NCBI GenBank assembly: GCA_018399135.1
Contig: JAGYPB010000003.1
Coordinates: 23,639-87,638, forward strand
Direction: 5' to 3'
Origin: Deltaproteobacteria bacterium
Lineage (GTDB): Bacteria > Desulfobacterota > Desulfuromonadia > Desulfuromonadales > Geopsychrobacteraceae
Length of the DNA stretch: 64,000 nucleotides
The notes under the pieces were generated by a model. That model ran no database searches, had not been told where the DNA came from, and saw only the letters and a program-made list of their open reading frames with translations. The position numbers and the translations under genes are program-made. Positions 38,892-48,802 of this stretch are shown here, piece after piece. How positions within the stretch are numbered: the first letter of the stretch is position 1; each line of letters opens with the position of its first letter.

Positions 38892-39824
38892 GTGATGATG
38901 AAAGAAAAATACGTATCTATAGATGTTAACGTAAGTGGCAAATTGGTTGAGTTGGCGAGCGCGGTGCTGATGGATCAGGGGAGTTGTGGTATTCTTGTAG
39001 AGGATCAACAACTCGATACTTTTGATGTGCCAGATACTCCTTTGGTTGCGGACAAGGACTATATCCTGACCGCTTATTTTGCGAACGAGGATCCTGTTGC
39101 AATGCTGTTGGCCCGGTTAACTTCGGCTTTTTCGCAGATGCCGGTGTGTGCTGCTGGTGCGATCAGTTTGACTGCTAGTGAGGCTTTGCCTCAAGTTGAT
39201 TGGGCTCAGAGCTGGAAACAACACTTTACCGGCTTTCAGATAGGCAATCGTCTGATTGTTCATCCAAGTTGGGAAACTCCGCGCGTCGAAGAAGGTCAGG
39301 TCGCTATTGAAATTGATCCGGGCATGGCCTTTGGTACCGGAACCCACGCGACCACCCGCTTGTGCCTTGAGGCGATTGTCGAACAACTGGAAAGTCGTCA
39401 GCGTCCGCTCAAACTGCTCGATGTCGGTACCGGCTCAGGCATATTGGCTATTGGTGCTGCAGCATTGGGCTGTGACCAGGTCGTGGCGACAGATATTGAT
39501 CTGGTTGCCTGTGGTGTTGCGCAGGAGAATGTCGAGCGCAATAGCCTTGTTGATCGGGTAAAAATAACTACAGAGCCTCTTGAACTCATCGAAGGTACTT
39601 ATGATCTGGTCGTTGCCAATATTCTTGCCGAGGAAAATATTCGTCTCAAGGATGCGTTGATTCATCACTTGCAGCCTGGGGGGTGGCTGATTTTATCCGG
39701 AATCCTCAAGGAAAAGGAACCTCTTGTGTCTGCAGCTTTTGCCGGCTCTGAGATGGTCGCTATACCGCCACGCAGCCAGGAAGATTGGGTCTGTCTTGTG
39801 TATCAGCTGCAGAAAGTGACATGA
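38892..39824 (+). CDS. prmA: Ribosomal protein L11 methyltransferase
   Basis: EIDPGMAFGTGTHATTRLCLEAI, LLDVGTGSGILAIGAAALG, VVANILAEENIRLK. Confidence 0.95.
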   Translation: MMMKEKYVSIDVNVSGKLVELASAVLMDQGSCGILVEDQQLDTFDVPDTPLVADKDYILTAYFANEDPVAMLLARLTSAFSQMPVCAAGAISLTASEALPQVDWAQSWKQHFTGFQIGNRLIVHPSWETPRVEEGQVAIEIDPGMAFGTGTHATTRLCLEAIVEQLESRQRPLKLLDVGTGSGILAIGAAALGCDQVVATDIDLVACGVAQENVERNSLVDRVKITTEPLELIEGTYDLVVANILAEENIRLKDALIHHLQPGGWLILSGILKEKEPLVSAAFAGSEMVAIPPRSQEDWVCLVYQLQKVT

Positions 39825-40545
39825 GAAGTTTTTTTGTAGCGGATGTGGATTTCCGACTGAACGAAAGTATCCTGTTACCTGAGGCCGTACACCATCACCT
39901 GATTAGGGTATTAAGGCTCGAGCCGGGAGCTGAATTTCGCCTTTTTGATGGGTGCGGACGGGTTGCCGAAGCTGTGTTGCAGAAGGATGGACTTGCTCGC
40001 TTGTGTCAGGTCAACGACACGGTGGCGGCACCATGTCGGATTCAGCTGATTCAAGGTGTTCCCAAGGGTGACAAAACCGAACTGATTCTGCAAAAAGGGA
40101 CAGAGTTGGGAGTCAGTCAGTTTCACCTGGTGACTACTGAACGCAGTGTTGTCCGTTTTAAACGCGAGACGCGTCAGCGGTTGCGCTGGCAAAAAATTAT
40201 CCAGGAGGCAGCTCGACAGTGTGGCCAATATCATCTGCCCGTGCTGCAGTACAGTGATTCTCTGAAGGCGGCTATGGAAACTGCAGACGCCGATGTTAAG
40301 CTGTTGTTTGTGGGAGCAGAGTGAGGCTCCTCTTGCGGATTTTGACCACGGATCAACATCAGAAGAGATTTCAGTCGTGGCCCCGAAGGATTACCGATAC
40401 CGAGCCGCTTCGGCGATCTCCAGGGTTTATCAAGCCATCGCTTTGGACCAAAAATTTGCGTACGAAGCCGCCGGTCTTGCGATAATCGCAGTTTTTACAA
40501 TATCTTTATGGTGATTTATCCGGTAGATCGGGTTCAATCAAGTAA
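39821..40545 (+). pseudogene. rsmE: 16S rRNA m3U1498 methyltransferase, C-term frameshifted; 3' end approximate
   Basis: MRSFFVADVDFRLNESILLPEAVHHHLIRVLRL...GVPKGDKTELILQKGTELGV; downstream FGPKILRT-like sequence in other frames. Confidence 0.8.
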
Positions 40546-41220
40546 ATCTTTTATCATCTGGAAAAGGACATGTCATGAAATTGCCCCAGGAAATTGTGGC
40601 TACAACAACTTCGACTATCTCGACAGCTGCAAAAAAAGTGCAGCGAGATCTGGCAGAGATTTAAGCAGCGCTTTGGAATCCAAAAGTGTTCTGTTCCCCG
40701 GAGTCTCGGCAGCTGTAGTGGCTAATCAGGTTGAAGACGAAGATCTGCTTGCAGCTGAGAGCTTCAGGGTGGCTGCTGCAACTTGGCGCCCGAGGCCGGA
40801 GTGCATGTAATCGGGCTGCCCATACAGACTCGGTAGATGATTCCGCTGGTGATGAATTTCGGAGTTCTGACTTTTATAGGGGAGAGAGCAGCGAAGGAAG
40901 ATCTTTTCATTTGATGAACTGTTTGAAGAGGCTCACAAGAAGATGATATGGAAAAGGAGAATATGAAGCGCACAAAAACCGATAATGCTTTCAGCCTAAA
41001 CAAGAGAAAAAAATTTTTACTTTTGATATTTCACAAGTGAATGAAAACATGGGAGATGAATTTCAGTTTTTTGATACGAAAGGGCATCGCAGATACCGGA
41101 AGCAGATAAATTCAACGCCGGAACAAGCGAGATTTACAGAGGCCCCTCCGACCCGCACGATTTACCGGAGTCTTCAGCGAGTCGTGGAGGCTCAGCAACC
41201 ATCCTCCTGCTCCAGACCCA

Positions 41221-41889
41221 ATGAATGTTGCCGCAGCAGCGGTGCTAATTCACCTGATAGCAGGGCCTTGGCCCGGTGATACCCTTTCAGCGTCGGACGG
41301 CGAGCCTTCTTTCAAAGTCAAGACGTTAGAAGAAAATGCGCTGGATAACCCGGATATCGAACAACGTCAGGAAGACTCTTTTTCAGAAATAACAGCGGAA
41401 GAACTGTCAAGCGCAGCAGAGTTTGTGCCGGAGGGGTTGCCGGCATCTCTGGGCGAGCGGTTCGCATCCTTTATTTATGATGCCGTGATCCTGATCATTA
41501 TTGGACTGGGCTTCGTCGTTGCTGCAGAGTTGTCCATGTCCAGAGAAACCGGCCCATTGCCGACCCTCGATACCCTGATTGACTTGTCAGTACCCTATTT
41601 TCTGGTGTTTTTTTCCCTTACTTTCGGATATTTCACCCTTTTTCATTTTCTCGCCGGCCAAACCCCCGGCAAAATGCTGACCGGCTTGCGGGTAGAAACC
41701 AGTGGCGGTGAGTCACTGACCTTTTCCCAGGCCTTTTTACGCAGTGTCGGTGGCTTGTTGCAGCTTCTCCCCTTGGGTCTTGGCTATCTGCAGCTACTGT
41801 TCAGCAGCGAGGGCCGTGGCTGGAATGACCGCCTCGCCGATACTCAAGTTGTCAAGGTTGTGTCAAATAATAATTTACCCCATTCTTAA
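41221..41889 (+). CDS. RDD-family membrane protein (N-term upstream appears frameshifted)
   Basis: LGERFASFIYDAVILIIIGLGF...LAGQTPGKMLTGLRVETSGGESLTFSQAFLRSVGGLL...WNDRLADTQVVKV. Confidence 0.8.
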   Translation: MNVAAAAVLIHLIAGPWPGDTLSASDGEPSFKVKTLEENALDNPDIEQRQEDSFSEITAEELSSAAEFVPEGLPASLGERFASFIYDAVILIIIGLGFVVAAELSMSRETGPLPTLDTLIDLSVPYFLVFFSLTFGYFTLFHFLAGQTPGKMLTGLRVETSGGESLTFSQAFLRSVGGLLQLLPLGLGYLQLLFSSEGRGWNDRLADTQVVKVVSNNNLPHS

Positions 41890-42492
41890 CGCGATAAAAG
41901 ATTCTAGATCGGGGCACTTGATGAATTCATTGTGTTCAAGCTCCCAGGCGATGGTAGAATTTGGCATCGGGCCATAGTCATGTCCAGGATATACAATGGT
42001 CGTTTCCGGCAGCTTTTTCAGGCGCTGCAGGCTGGTGTAAAGGTGGTTCACGTTGCTGCCCGGCAAATCGGCTCGACCGCAACGGCTGACAAACAGGGTA
42101 TCTCCTGAGATAATTCCTGCCGGCGTGACAAATACTACCGAACCGGGTGCATGTCCGGGGGTGTGCATGACAGTGATGAACGAATTGCCGATGGGTAATT
42201 TCATTCCCTCTGCCAGCGGGATATCGGCGTCAGGAACAGCATCCGGATGGGCAGCAAGTTTAATTTTCCCTGCGGCCAGGATGTCACCATTCCCTTTGAT
42301 ATGATCCTGATGGCCGTGGGTGTTAAGTAGAAGACGCAAGGTAATTTTGCGCCGGGCGGCTTCATCAAGAACAAGCTGCGGCCGCATGGACGGGTCGACA
42401 ACTGCACCTTCGCGAGTTTGAGGACAATAAATCAGATAGGAGAAATTCTCCATATCACTTGTCTTTAGCTGAATGATCTCAAGGGCTACCAT
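41875..42492 (-). CDS. MBL-fold metallo-hydrolase (glyoxalase II-like)
   Basis: LLNTHGHQDHIKGN, MHTPGHAPGSVVF, ISGDTLF, YPGHDYGP. Confidence 0.92.
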   Translation of the reverse strand: MVALEIIQLKTSDMENFSYLIYCPQTREGAVVDPSMRPQLVLDEAARRKITLRLLLNTHGHQDHIKGNGDILAAGKIKLAAHPDAVPDADIPLAEGMKLPIGNSFITVMHTPGHAPGSVVFVTPAGIISGDTLFVSRCGRADLPGSNVNHLYTSLQRLKKLPETTIVYPGHDYGPMPNSTIAWELEHNEFIKCPDLESFIALRMG

Positions 42493-42704
42493 GGGTAGGT
42501 CACCGGTTCCTGTTTGCCGATATGGCGGATTTCCATGCTGATAATTTTAAAGCGATCCCCTGTTTTGTGTACCACCCATTCGTCCCCCTCTTCGGGTGGT
42601 TGAGGAAACTCGCGGGAACCCAGAAAAACGTCTTCATTGCCGATCATTCCCCACCAGTCGAGGGCGCCGGTCTGCCAGATCTTGGTCTTCAGAAAAAAGG
42701 CCAT
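42486..42704 (-). CDS. Hypothetical protein, 72 aa
   Basis: MAFFLKTKIWQTGALDWWGMIGNEDVFLGSREFP...; GGAGAA RBS; overlaps downstream MBL start. Confidence 0.65.
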   Translation of the reverse strand: MAFFLKTKIWQTGALDWWGMIGNEDVFLGSREFPQPPEEGDEWVVHKTGDRFKIISMEIRHIGKQEPVTYPW

Positions 42705-42811
42705 TGTTTCTCCTGTGCATAGTAGTAAGTGGTTGAGCGATTTCAGCTTAAACCTTATACTAGCAGAGAGGGTTGGGCAGCGACAACCATGGAAGAGGGA
42801 GTGATAAGGCA

Positions 42812-43651
42812 ATGAGATTTACCAAGATGCATGGTGCCGGCAACGACTACGTTTATGTCAATTGTTTTGAAGAGCATATTGACGACCCTGCGAGTCTGGC
42901 TCAGCAAGTCAGTAATCGCAATGTTGGCATTGGTTCTGACGGATTGATCCTGATTTTGCCATCAAGCCGCGCTGATCTGCGTATGCGTATGTTCAATGCC
43001 GACGGTAGTGAGGCAGAGATGTGTGGCAATGGCATTCGCTGCGTTGCTAAATATGCTTATGACCATGGCCTGACTAAAAAAACCGACATCAGCATCGAAA
43101 CCGGTCATGGTGTTTTGAGTCTGCACCTGTTTGTTAACAGTTGCGGGGGGGTTGAACGGGTGCGTGTCGCTATGGGGCAACCGGGACTGACCCGTTCGCT
43201 GTTGCCGATGACCGGTTCGGCCAACGAACAGGCATTGAATGTTCCTCTCGAGATTGCCGACCATTCCCTTGAGTTGACTTGTGTTTCCATGGGGAACCCC
43301 CATGCGGTTATTTATGTCGATGATGTGGAGCAGTTCCCAGTCACCCAGGTTGGCCCGCTGATTGAACATCATTCCTGGTTCCCCAAGCGCACTAATGTGG
43401 AATTTGTCCAGATCCTCTCGGCTGGTGAGGTGATTCAGCGTACCTGGGAGCGTGGTGCCGGTGAAACCCTGGCCTGTGGTACCGGAGCGGCAGCGGTGAC
43501 GGTCGCCGGGGTGTTGACTGGAAGAACCGAGCGCAGAATCACCAATCACCTGAAGGGTGGCGATCTGTTCATGGAGTGGCTTGATGGCGGAGAGGTGTTA
43601 ATGACCGGTCCGGCTGTCGAAGTCTTCAGCGGGATTTATGCCCCAGGCTAA
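42812..43651 (+). CDS. dapF: Diaminopimelate epimerase
   Basis: MRFTKMHGAGNDYVYVNCF, EMCGNGIRCVAKYA, WERGAGETLACGTGAAA. Confidence 0.97.
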   Translation: MRFTKMHGAGNDYVYVNCFEEHIDDPASLAQQVSNRNVGIGSDGLILILPSSRADLRMRMFNADGSEAEMCGNGIRCVAKYAYDHGLTKKTDISIETGHGVLSLHLFVNSCGGVERVRVAMGQPGLTRSLLPMTGSANEQALNVPLEIADHSLELTCVSMGNPHAVIYVDDVEQFPVTQVGPLIEHHSWFPKRTNVEFVQILSAGEVIQRTWERGAGETLACGTGAAAVTVAGVLTGRTERRITNHLKGGDLFMEWLDGGEVLMTGPAVEVFSGIYAPG

Positions 43652-43661
43652 ATAAGGTTAC

Positions 43662-44318
43662 ATGATGAAAGCGGTTCTCTTTGATCTGGATAACACCCTC
43701 TATTCACCACGCTGTGACCTGTTTTCCCTGATTGATGTGCGGATCAACCGCTATATGGAAGAATTTGCCGGCATTGCCATTGCCGAAGTTGATGGATTGC
43801 GGCGCCGTTATTGGCGCGACTACGGGGCGACCTTGTTGGGCTTGATCCGTCATCATGAGGTCGATCCGGAGGATTATCTCGACTACGTTCATGATGTAGA
43901 TGTCGCCAGTCGTCTGACCCCTGACCCTGGTCTGCGCGCTGTGCTGAAAGATTCCGTTATCCCCAGTTATGTCTTTACCAACGGCTCGCGTTGCCATGCT
44001 GATCGGGTGCTGGGTGTTCTTGGTATTGAGGATCTGTTTGTTGATGTTTTTGATATCCGTATTGCCCGGTACCAGCCCAAGCCCAACCCCGATCCTTATC
44101 AGCAGGTACTGGGACGGCTTGCTTTGCAGGGGAAAGACTGTGTCATGGTTGAAGACCAGCTGCAGAATCTGAAAACCGCCAAGATTTTCGGTATGACCAC
44201 CGTCCTGGTTGCCCCTGAAGGGCAGATTCATGGTGATGTTTCCTGTGTCGACAGTCATCTCCACGCAGTGGGCGACATCGCTCCCTTGCTCCATCGCTGG
44301 CGTACCGGTGTTCGTTGA
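43662..44318 (+). CDS. HAD-family hydrolase (pyrimidine 5'-nucleotidase-like)
   Basis: VLFDLDNTLYSPRCDLF, YVFTNGSRCHADRVL, VEDQLQNLKTAK. Confidence 0.9.
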   Translation: MMKAVLFDLDNTLYSPRCDLFSLIDVRINRYMEEFAGIAIAEVDGLRRRYWRDYGATLLGLIRHHEVDPEDYLDYVHDVDVASRLTPDPGLRAVLKDSVIPSYVFTNGSRCHADRVLGVLGIEDLFVDVFDIRIARYQPKPNPDPYQQVLGRLALQGKDCVMVEDQLQNLKTAKIFGMTTVLVAPEGQIHGDVSCVDSHLHAVGDIAPLLHRWRTGVR

Positions 44319-45193
44319 TGGTGGAGCCATTTCAATCCTTCCCCTTGCTGCTTGGTACCCACGTCTCAATTGCCGGGGGAATGGAACAGGCTTTTTCCCG
44401 TGCCAACACCATCGGTGCTACCGCCATCCAGATTTTTACCCGCAATGCCAGCCGTTGGCAGGCTCCTCCCCTGACCGAAGGAACCGTCGTAGCCTTTTGT
44501 GCGGCCCGACAAGCAAGTGCTGTGCATTATGTTGCTGCCCATAGCAGTTATCTGCTGAATCTCGCCAGCCCCGATCCGAACCAGCGTCAACGCTCAATCG
44601 TTACCTGTCTTGACGAACTGGAGCGTTGCCGGAGATTAGGGGTTGAAGCGCTCGTTATCCATCCCGGCTCCCATAAAGGGGAAGGGGTCACTGCGGGCCT
44701 GACGACCTTGTGTCGGAGTTTCGAGCAAATTTACCGACAAGCCGGCGAAGATGTAACCATTCTACTGGAAAATACTGCTGGTCAGGGCGCTTCTCTGGGT
44801 GCGTCTATGGACGAGTTAGCCTGGGCGCTTGAGCGTCTTGACAGCAACAGTTTTGGCCTCTGTCTGGATACTTGTCACGCTTTTGCAGCCGGCTACGATA
44901 TCAGCACCCCACAAGGTTATGAGCAACTGATGGAGCAGATTGATCGGTTGATCGGTATTGACCGCTTACAACTTTTTCATCTTAATGACAGTAAGAAGCC
45001 CTTAGGTTCGAGGGTGGATCGCCATGAACATGTCGGTCAGGGATTGATCGGCGTTGAGGGATTTCGGTGTTTGATGCGAGATCAGCGCTTTGCTCACTGT
45101 CCCAAAATTACCGAAACGCCGCCGGGGGAGAACAATTATAATGATCTGGAAAATCTGGCTCTGTTGCGACAACTAGCGCAAGGCCATAGCTGA
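44315..45193 (+). CDS. nfo: Deoxyribonuclease IV (AP endonuclease)
   Basis: LGTHVSIAGGMEQAF, VIHPGSHKG, LLENTAGQG, CLDTCHAFAAGYD, HLNDSKKPLGSRVDRHEHVGQG. Confidence 0.96.
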   Translation: MMVEPFQSFPLLLGTHVSIAGGMEQAFSRANTIGATAIQIFTRNASRWQAPPLTEGTVVAFCAARQASAVHYVAAHSSYLLNLASPDPNQRQRSIVTCLDELERCRRLGVEALVIHPGSHKGEGVTAGLTTLCRSFEQIYRQAGEDVTILLENTAGQGASLGASMDELAWALERLDSNSFGLCLDTCHAFAAGYDISTPQGYEQLMEQIDRLIGIDRLQLFHLNDSKKPLGSRVDRHEHVGQGLIGVEGFRCLMRDQRFAHCPKITETPPGENNYNDLENLALLRQLAQGHS

Positions 45194-45201
45194 ATAGTTA
45201 C
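45189..45201 (+). repeat. Repeat family B, terminal half-copy
   Basis: GCGCAAGGCCATAGCTGAATAGTTAC matches the 3' end of the B copies (AAGGCCATAGCTGAACAGTTAC). Confidence 0.65.
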
Positions 45202-45221
45202 GAATAAATAAAGGACAAATT

Positions 45222-45671
45222 ATGCGTGCGGTTGTTCAACGAGTCACTCAGGCAGGAGTGACGGTAGCAGAAAAAAAAGTTGCAGCGATCACAACCGGGC
45301 TGCTGGTATTGTTGGGGATAGAAAAGGGGGATAATCACAAGGACGCCACTTATCTGGCGGAGAAAATTGCCGGATTGCGGATTTTTGAAGATGCGGCTGG
45401 TAAAATGAACTTGTCCGTCAGCGAGATAAACGGCGGGGTGCTGGTAGTATCGCAGTTCACCCTTCTTGGCGATTGTCGCAAAGGTCGGCGCCCAGGCTTT
45501 TCAAGTGCGGCGCCACCTGATTTGGCTGCACCCCTGTGTGATCATGTTGTTGATTTGTTGAGAGGTTTGGGAATGAAGGTTCAGACCGGGGTTTTTGGCG
45601 CTGATATGGCAGTGGATCTGGTGAATGATGGGCCGGTGACAATGCTGATTGATAGCAGAAGGTTGTTTTAG
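45222..45671 (+). CDS. dtd: D-aminoacyl-tRNA deacylase
   Basis: [59 protein letters not shown]. Confidence 0.96.
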   Translation: MRAVVQRVTQAGVTVAEKKVAAITTGLLVLLGIEKGDNHKDATYLAEKIAGLRIFEDAAGKMNLSVSEINGGVLVVSQFTLLGDCRKGRRPGFSSAAPPDLAAPLCDHVVDLLRGLGMKVQTGVFGADMAVDLVNDGPVTMLIDSRRLF

Positions 45672-45683
45672 CTGGAGGGCAAA

Positions 45684-46211
45684 ATGAGAATATTGATCCT
45701 GATGGTTGTAATGTGCACCTTTCCTCTGGTAGCGGTGGCAACCTTGTATACCTGCCGTGACAGCGAAGGGCGGCTTCATGTCACCGACAATCTGCAGTCC
45801 CTGCCGGATGAATGTCGAAGCGGTGCCCGTCAGGTGGAAGCCACCGATCCCGATAATCTGCAATTTGTTCCAGAGCGTACTCCGGCTCCAGCGGTTGATA
45901 GCCGCTCCGAGTTTCAGCGCCAGTTGCTCGAACAACAGCGCCGGCAGCAGGAGCAGGACAAGCGCGAAGAACAGATGATCCAAGAGGCGCGGGGGCTGGC
46001 AGAGAGGTTTAAACAGGCTCAGCAGGATCGCCGCAATGCCATCAGACGCTGGAGCGCCGATTCACGTCGTACGATTGAACAGGCTGCCGATGATATGGCT
46101 GCTGCCCGTAGCGGTAAGCAGCGGATGCTGATAAACCTTGAGCAGCAGCGGGTGTCGACAGGGACCGCAGAACAGGTGCGAGCGCTTCTTGAACAGATCA
46201 GTGAGCCCTGA
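45684..46211 (+). CDS. DUF4124-like secreted protein
   Basis: Signal peptide, LYTCRDSEGRLHVTDNLQSLPDEC, coiled coil. Confidence 0.7.
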   Translation: MRILILMVVMCTFPLVAVATLYTCRDSEGRLHVTDNLQSLPDECRSGARQVEATDPDNLQFVPERTPAPAVDSRSEFQRQLLEQQRRQQEQDKREEQMIQEARGLAERFKQAQQDRRNAIRRWSADSRRTIEQAADDMAAARSGKQRMLINLEQQRVSTGTAEQVRALLEQISEP

Positions 46212-46239
46212 TTGTCGGGGCCAATAAAGACAGTGGTCG

Positions 46240-47043
46240 CTACTCTTTCTTAAGCAGGTCGTTTATTCGAGTGCGCAACCGCAAAAAGGCTTCATGGTTA
46301 ATTGAACGAATTTTTGGCAGATCCACTTTGATGTCATGGCTGATCCGTCCTGGATTCTTGTCAAACAGCAGGATCCGCTCCCCGAGCAGCAGCGCTTCAG
46401 TGACATCGTGGGTAACAAAGAGAATCGTTGGTGCAAATTGCCGTCGAAGTTCCTGCAACAGGCTCTGCATCTGCTCACGAGTCTGGGCGTCAAGGGCGGC
46501 AAAGGGTTCGTCCATGAGAAGAATCCGAGGTTGTAGAATCAACACCCGCGCCAACGCCACCCGTTGTTTCATCCCTCCTGAAATCTCTCGCGGCAGATAG
46601 TCACCAAAGTCGCTTAAGCCAACCAGATCGATAAAACGATCAACTTCCTGACGCTTCCGACGTCGGCTTAAGGGGCTATTGACAAGTCCGAAAGCGATAT
46701 TTTCTCTGACCGTTAACCAGGGGAAAAGGGCATCTTCCTGAAAAACCATGCAGCAGGCCGGGCCTGGGTGGTGCATGGGCTCGCCATTGAGAAGGATCTT
46801 GCCGGCACTGGGTTTAATAAAGCCGGCCAGCAGTTTGAGCAGGGTCGACTTGCCACAGCCGCTGGGGCCAAGCAGGCAGACCAGCTCTTTTTGCGCTACG
46901 CTGAAAGAAAGATCTTTCAAGGCACTGATCTGTTCATTAGCATCTGATGTAAAGCGCTTGACCAGGCCATTGACCTCGAGAATCACCGGTTCAGCGATGA
47001 TGTCCTGACGAGGGTGAATGATCTGCAGGTGGCCACGACTCAT
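46240..47043 (-). CDS. ABC transporter ATPase (NitT/TauT type)
   Basis: LLGPSGCGKSTLLKLLAG, ISGGMKQRVALARVLILQPRILLMDEPFAALD. Confidence 0.94.
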   Translation of the reverse strand: MSRGHLQIIHPRQDIIAEPVILEVNGLVKRFTSDANEQISALKDLSFSVAQKELVCLLGPSGCGKSTLLKLLAGFIKPSAGKILLNGEPMHHPGPACCMVFQEDALFPWLTVRENIAFGLVNSPLSRRRKRQEVDRFIDLVGLSDFGDYLPREISGGMKQRVALARVLILQPRILLMDEPFAALDAQTREQMQSLLQELRRQFAPTILFVTHDVTEALLLGERILLFDKNPGRISHDIKVDLPKIRSINHEAFLRLRTRINDLLKKE

Positions 47044-47840
47044 GTTAGTCTCCGCGCGCTTTTGAAAAACAGGCGCAGCAACAGGTGCAGGCCGGTGTCG
47101 CACAATCGGCCGATCAGGGCAATCAGGATAATACCGACGATGATGATGTCATTGCGTCCAAGCATGCGGGCATCCATGATCACTGCACCAAGACCGTTGG
47201 GAACGCCGGTGAGTTCACCAAGAACCAGATAGGCCCAGGAGACCCCCATCCCCAGCCGCAGACCGGTAACAATATGGGGCATTGCCGCCGGTAGCAACAC
47301 CCGGTAAATGCGGCGCGTGCGGTTCATGCCGAGCATGGTGCCGGCCTGGGTTAAGATGGGATTGATCTGTCGGGCACCAGCTTCAACATTGAGAAAGATG
47401 GGAAAAAAAGCTGCCAGTGCTACCAGGAAAACGGTGGTTTTAAGGCCGATGCCAAACCAGATCAAGGCCAGAGGGAGCCAGCAGATACCTGGAACTGCGC
47501 GCAAGGCATTGAGAGTGGTACCCAGGAGTAACTGGATGCTGTTAAGCCGCCCGGATAACAATCCTAATGGCAGACCAATGGCGGTCGCCAGGGAAAAACC
47601 GAGGAGCACGCGACCGATGCTGGCACTGAAGTCCCCCCAGAAGCGGCCGGTATAAATTCCTTTTTGCGGATCGCCAAGAATATAATCCAATCCGGCAACA
47701 AGAACCTGCTGAGGATGGGGGAGCAGATAGTTCGGGATCATTTCCCGGTGGCTGAGCAGGTGCCAACCCAGCAGCAGAAAAACAGGAAGAACCCACGGCA
47801 GGCTCTGCCGCAGCCAGATATTGGGGCGTCCTGTTCTCAT
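47040..47840 (-). CDS. ABC transporter permease (NitT/TauT type)
   Basis: LNALRAVPGICWLPLALIWFGIG, AMPHIVTGLRLGMGVSWAYLVLGE. Confidence 0.92.
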   Translation of the reverse strand: MRTGRPNIWLRQSLPWVLPVFLLLGWHLLSHREMIPNYLLPHPQQVLVAGLDYILGDPQKGIYTGRFWGDFSASIGRVLLGFSLATAIGLPLGLLSGRLNSIQLLLGTTLNALRAVPGICWLPLALIWFGIGLKTTVFLVALAAFFPIFLNVEAGARQINPILTQAGTMLGMNRTRRIYRVLLPAAMPHIVTGLRLGMGVSWAYLVLGELTGVPNGLGAVIMDARMLGRNDIIIVGIILIALIGRLCDTGLHLLLRLFFKSARRLT

Positions 47841-48802
47841 TGATGAATACTGGCCCTCCGGACAAAAGACAGATCGAAAAGCTGCTCATAATCAGGTTGC
47901 CGACTGATGATGCCTAGTGCCTGCATCTGTTTACCCAAGGCACGTACCTGGGCGATGAAGGTGTCATCCATATCCCAGGTAAGCTCCATGTTACCGGCGG
48001 CTTGTTCGAGAACCGCTAGTTGGGCGCCGAATTCTGAGGCAGTTTGTAGCCATGTCTGTGGGTTGGCGTTAAGCCAGTCAGTAGCAGCAGCATGGGCGCT
48101 GACCAGCTGCTGGACAACCTCGGGGTTATGCTCGATGGTTGAGCGGTTGACAATCATCGCTGCGTTAATGGTGCCGACGGAATCTTCAAAGTAGGGGTAG
48201 GTGAGGATACGACCGAACCCCTGAACCATCGCCAGGGTCGGGAAGGGCTCCCCCGATAAAAAAGCATCGATGTTCCCTCGCGCCAGGGCTATTCCCATAT
48301 CAAAAAAATCCACTCGCATCAGTTTGACGTCGCTGCCGGCGGACAGACCGTTCTGCCGCAGGGTTTCCCGCAATAAGATTTCATGCATGGTTCCCGGTAC
48401 ATAGCCGATGGTTTTGCCTTTCAGCTCTGCTACCGATGTAATGCCACTGTTGCTGCCGACCACCAGAGCCGAGGCGCGGTTACACAAAGCGGCGACAATA
48501 ACGATTGGCTGTCCGAGGGAAGCGGAGTGGATGGCATGGGCGAGGGTGGTGCCGGCCATCACCAGACTTCCCGCAAGGAGCGCCGTTTTCTGGTCGGCCG
48601 GGTTAGTGAAGGTGCGGACATCAATCTTGATCTCAGCTGGCATGAAATCCTGATAGAAAAAAGGCTGAATGGTCTGAGCCGTCTTCCAGGTGCCCACCCT
48701 TAATTCATCGGCAAAGCCGGCGGTCGGAAACCCAGCTATTATGATCAAAACAAAAGCTGTCAGGAACTTGCGAAAAAGCTGATAAGAAAACAGATTCATC
48801 AC
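47837..48802 (-). CDS. ABC transporter substrate-binding protein (NMT1/SsuA-like)
   Basis: Signal peptide; LRVGTWKTAQTIQPFFYQDF, ELKGKTIGYVPGTMHEILLRETLRQNGL. Confidence 0.9.
   Translation of the reverse strand: MMNLFSYQLFRKFLTAFVLIIIAGFPTAGFADELRVGTWKTAQTIQPFFYQDFMPAEIKIDVRTFTNPADQKTALLAGSLVMAGTTLAHAIHSASLGQPIVIVAALCNRASALVVGSNSGITSVAELKGKTIGYVPGTMHEILLRETLRQNGLSAGSDVKLMRVDFFDMGIALARGNIDAFLSGEPFPTLAMVQGFGRILTYPYFEDSVGTINAAMIVNRSTIEHNPEVVQQLVSAHAAATDWLNANPQTWLQTASEFGAQLAVLEQAAGNMELTWDMDDTFIAQVRALGKQMQALGIISRQPDYEQLFDLSFVRRASIHQ

Noticed and set aside
40575-41220. Several short plus-strand ORFs (40508-40810, 40731-40946, 41037-41279) as separate genes
   Set aside because: They are fragments in different frames ahead of the RDD protein, more likely one frameshifted N-terminal region.
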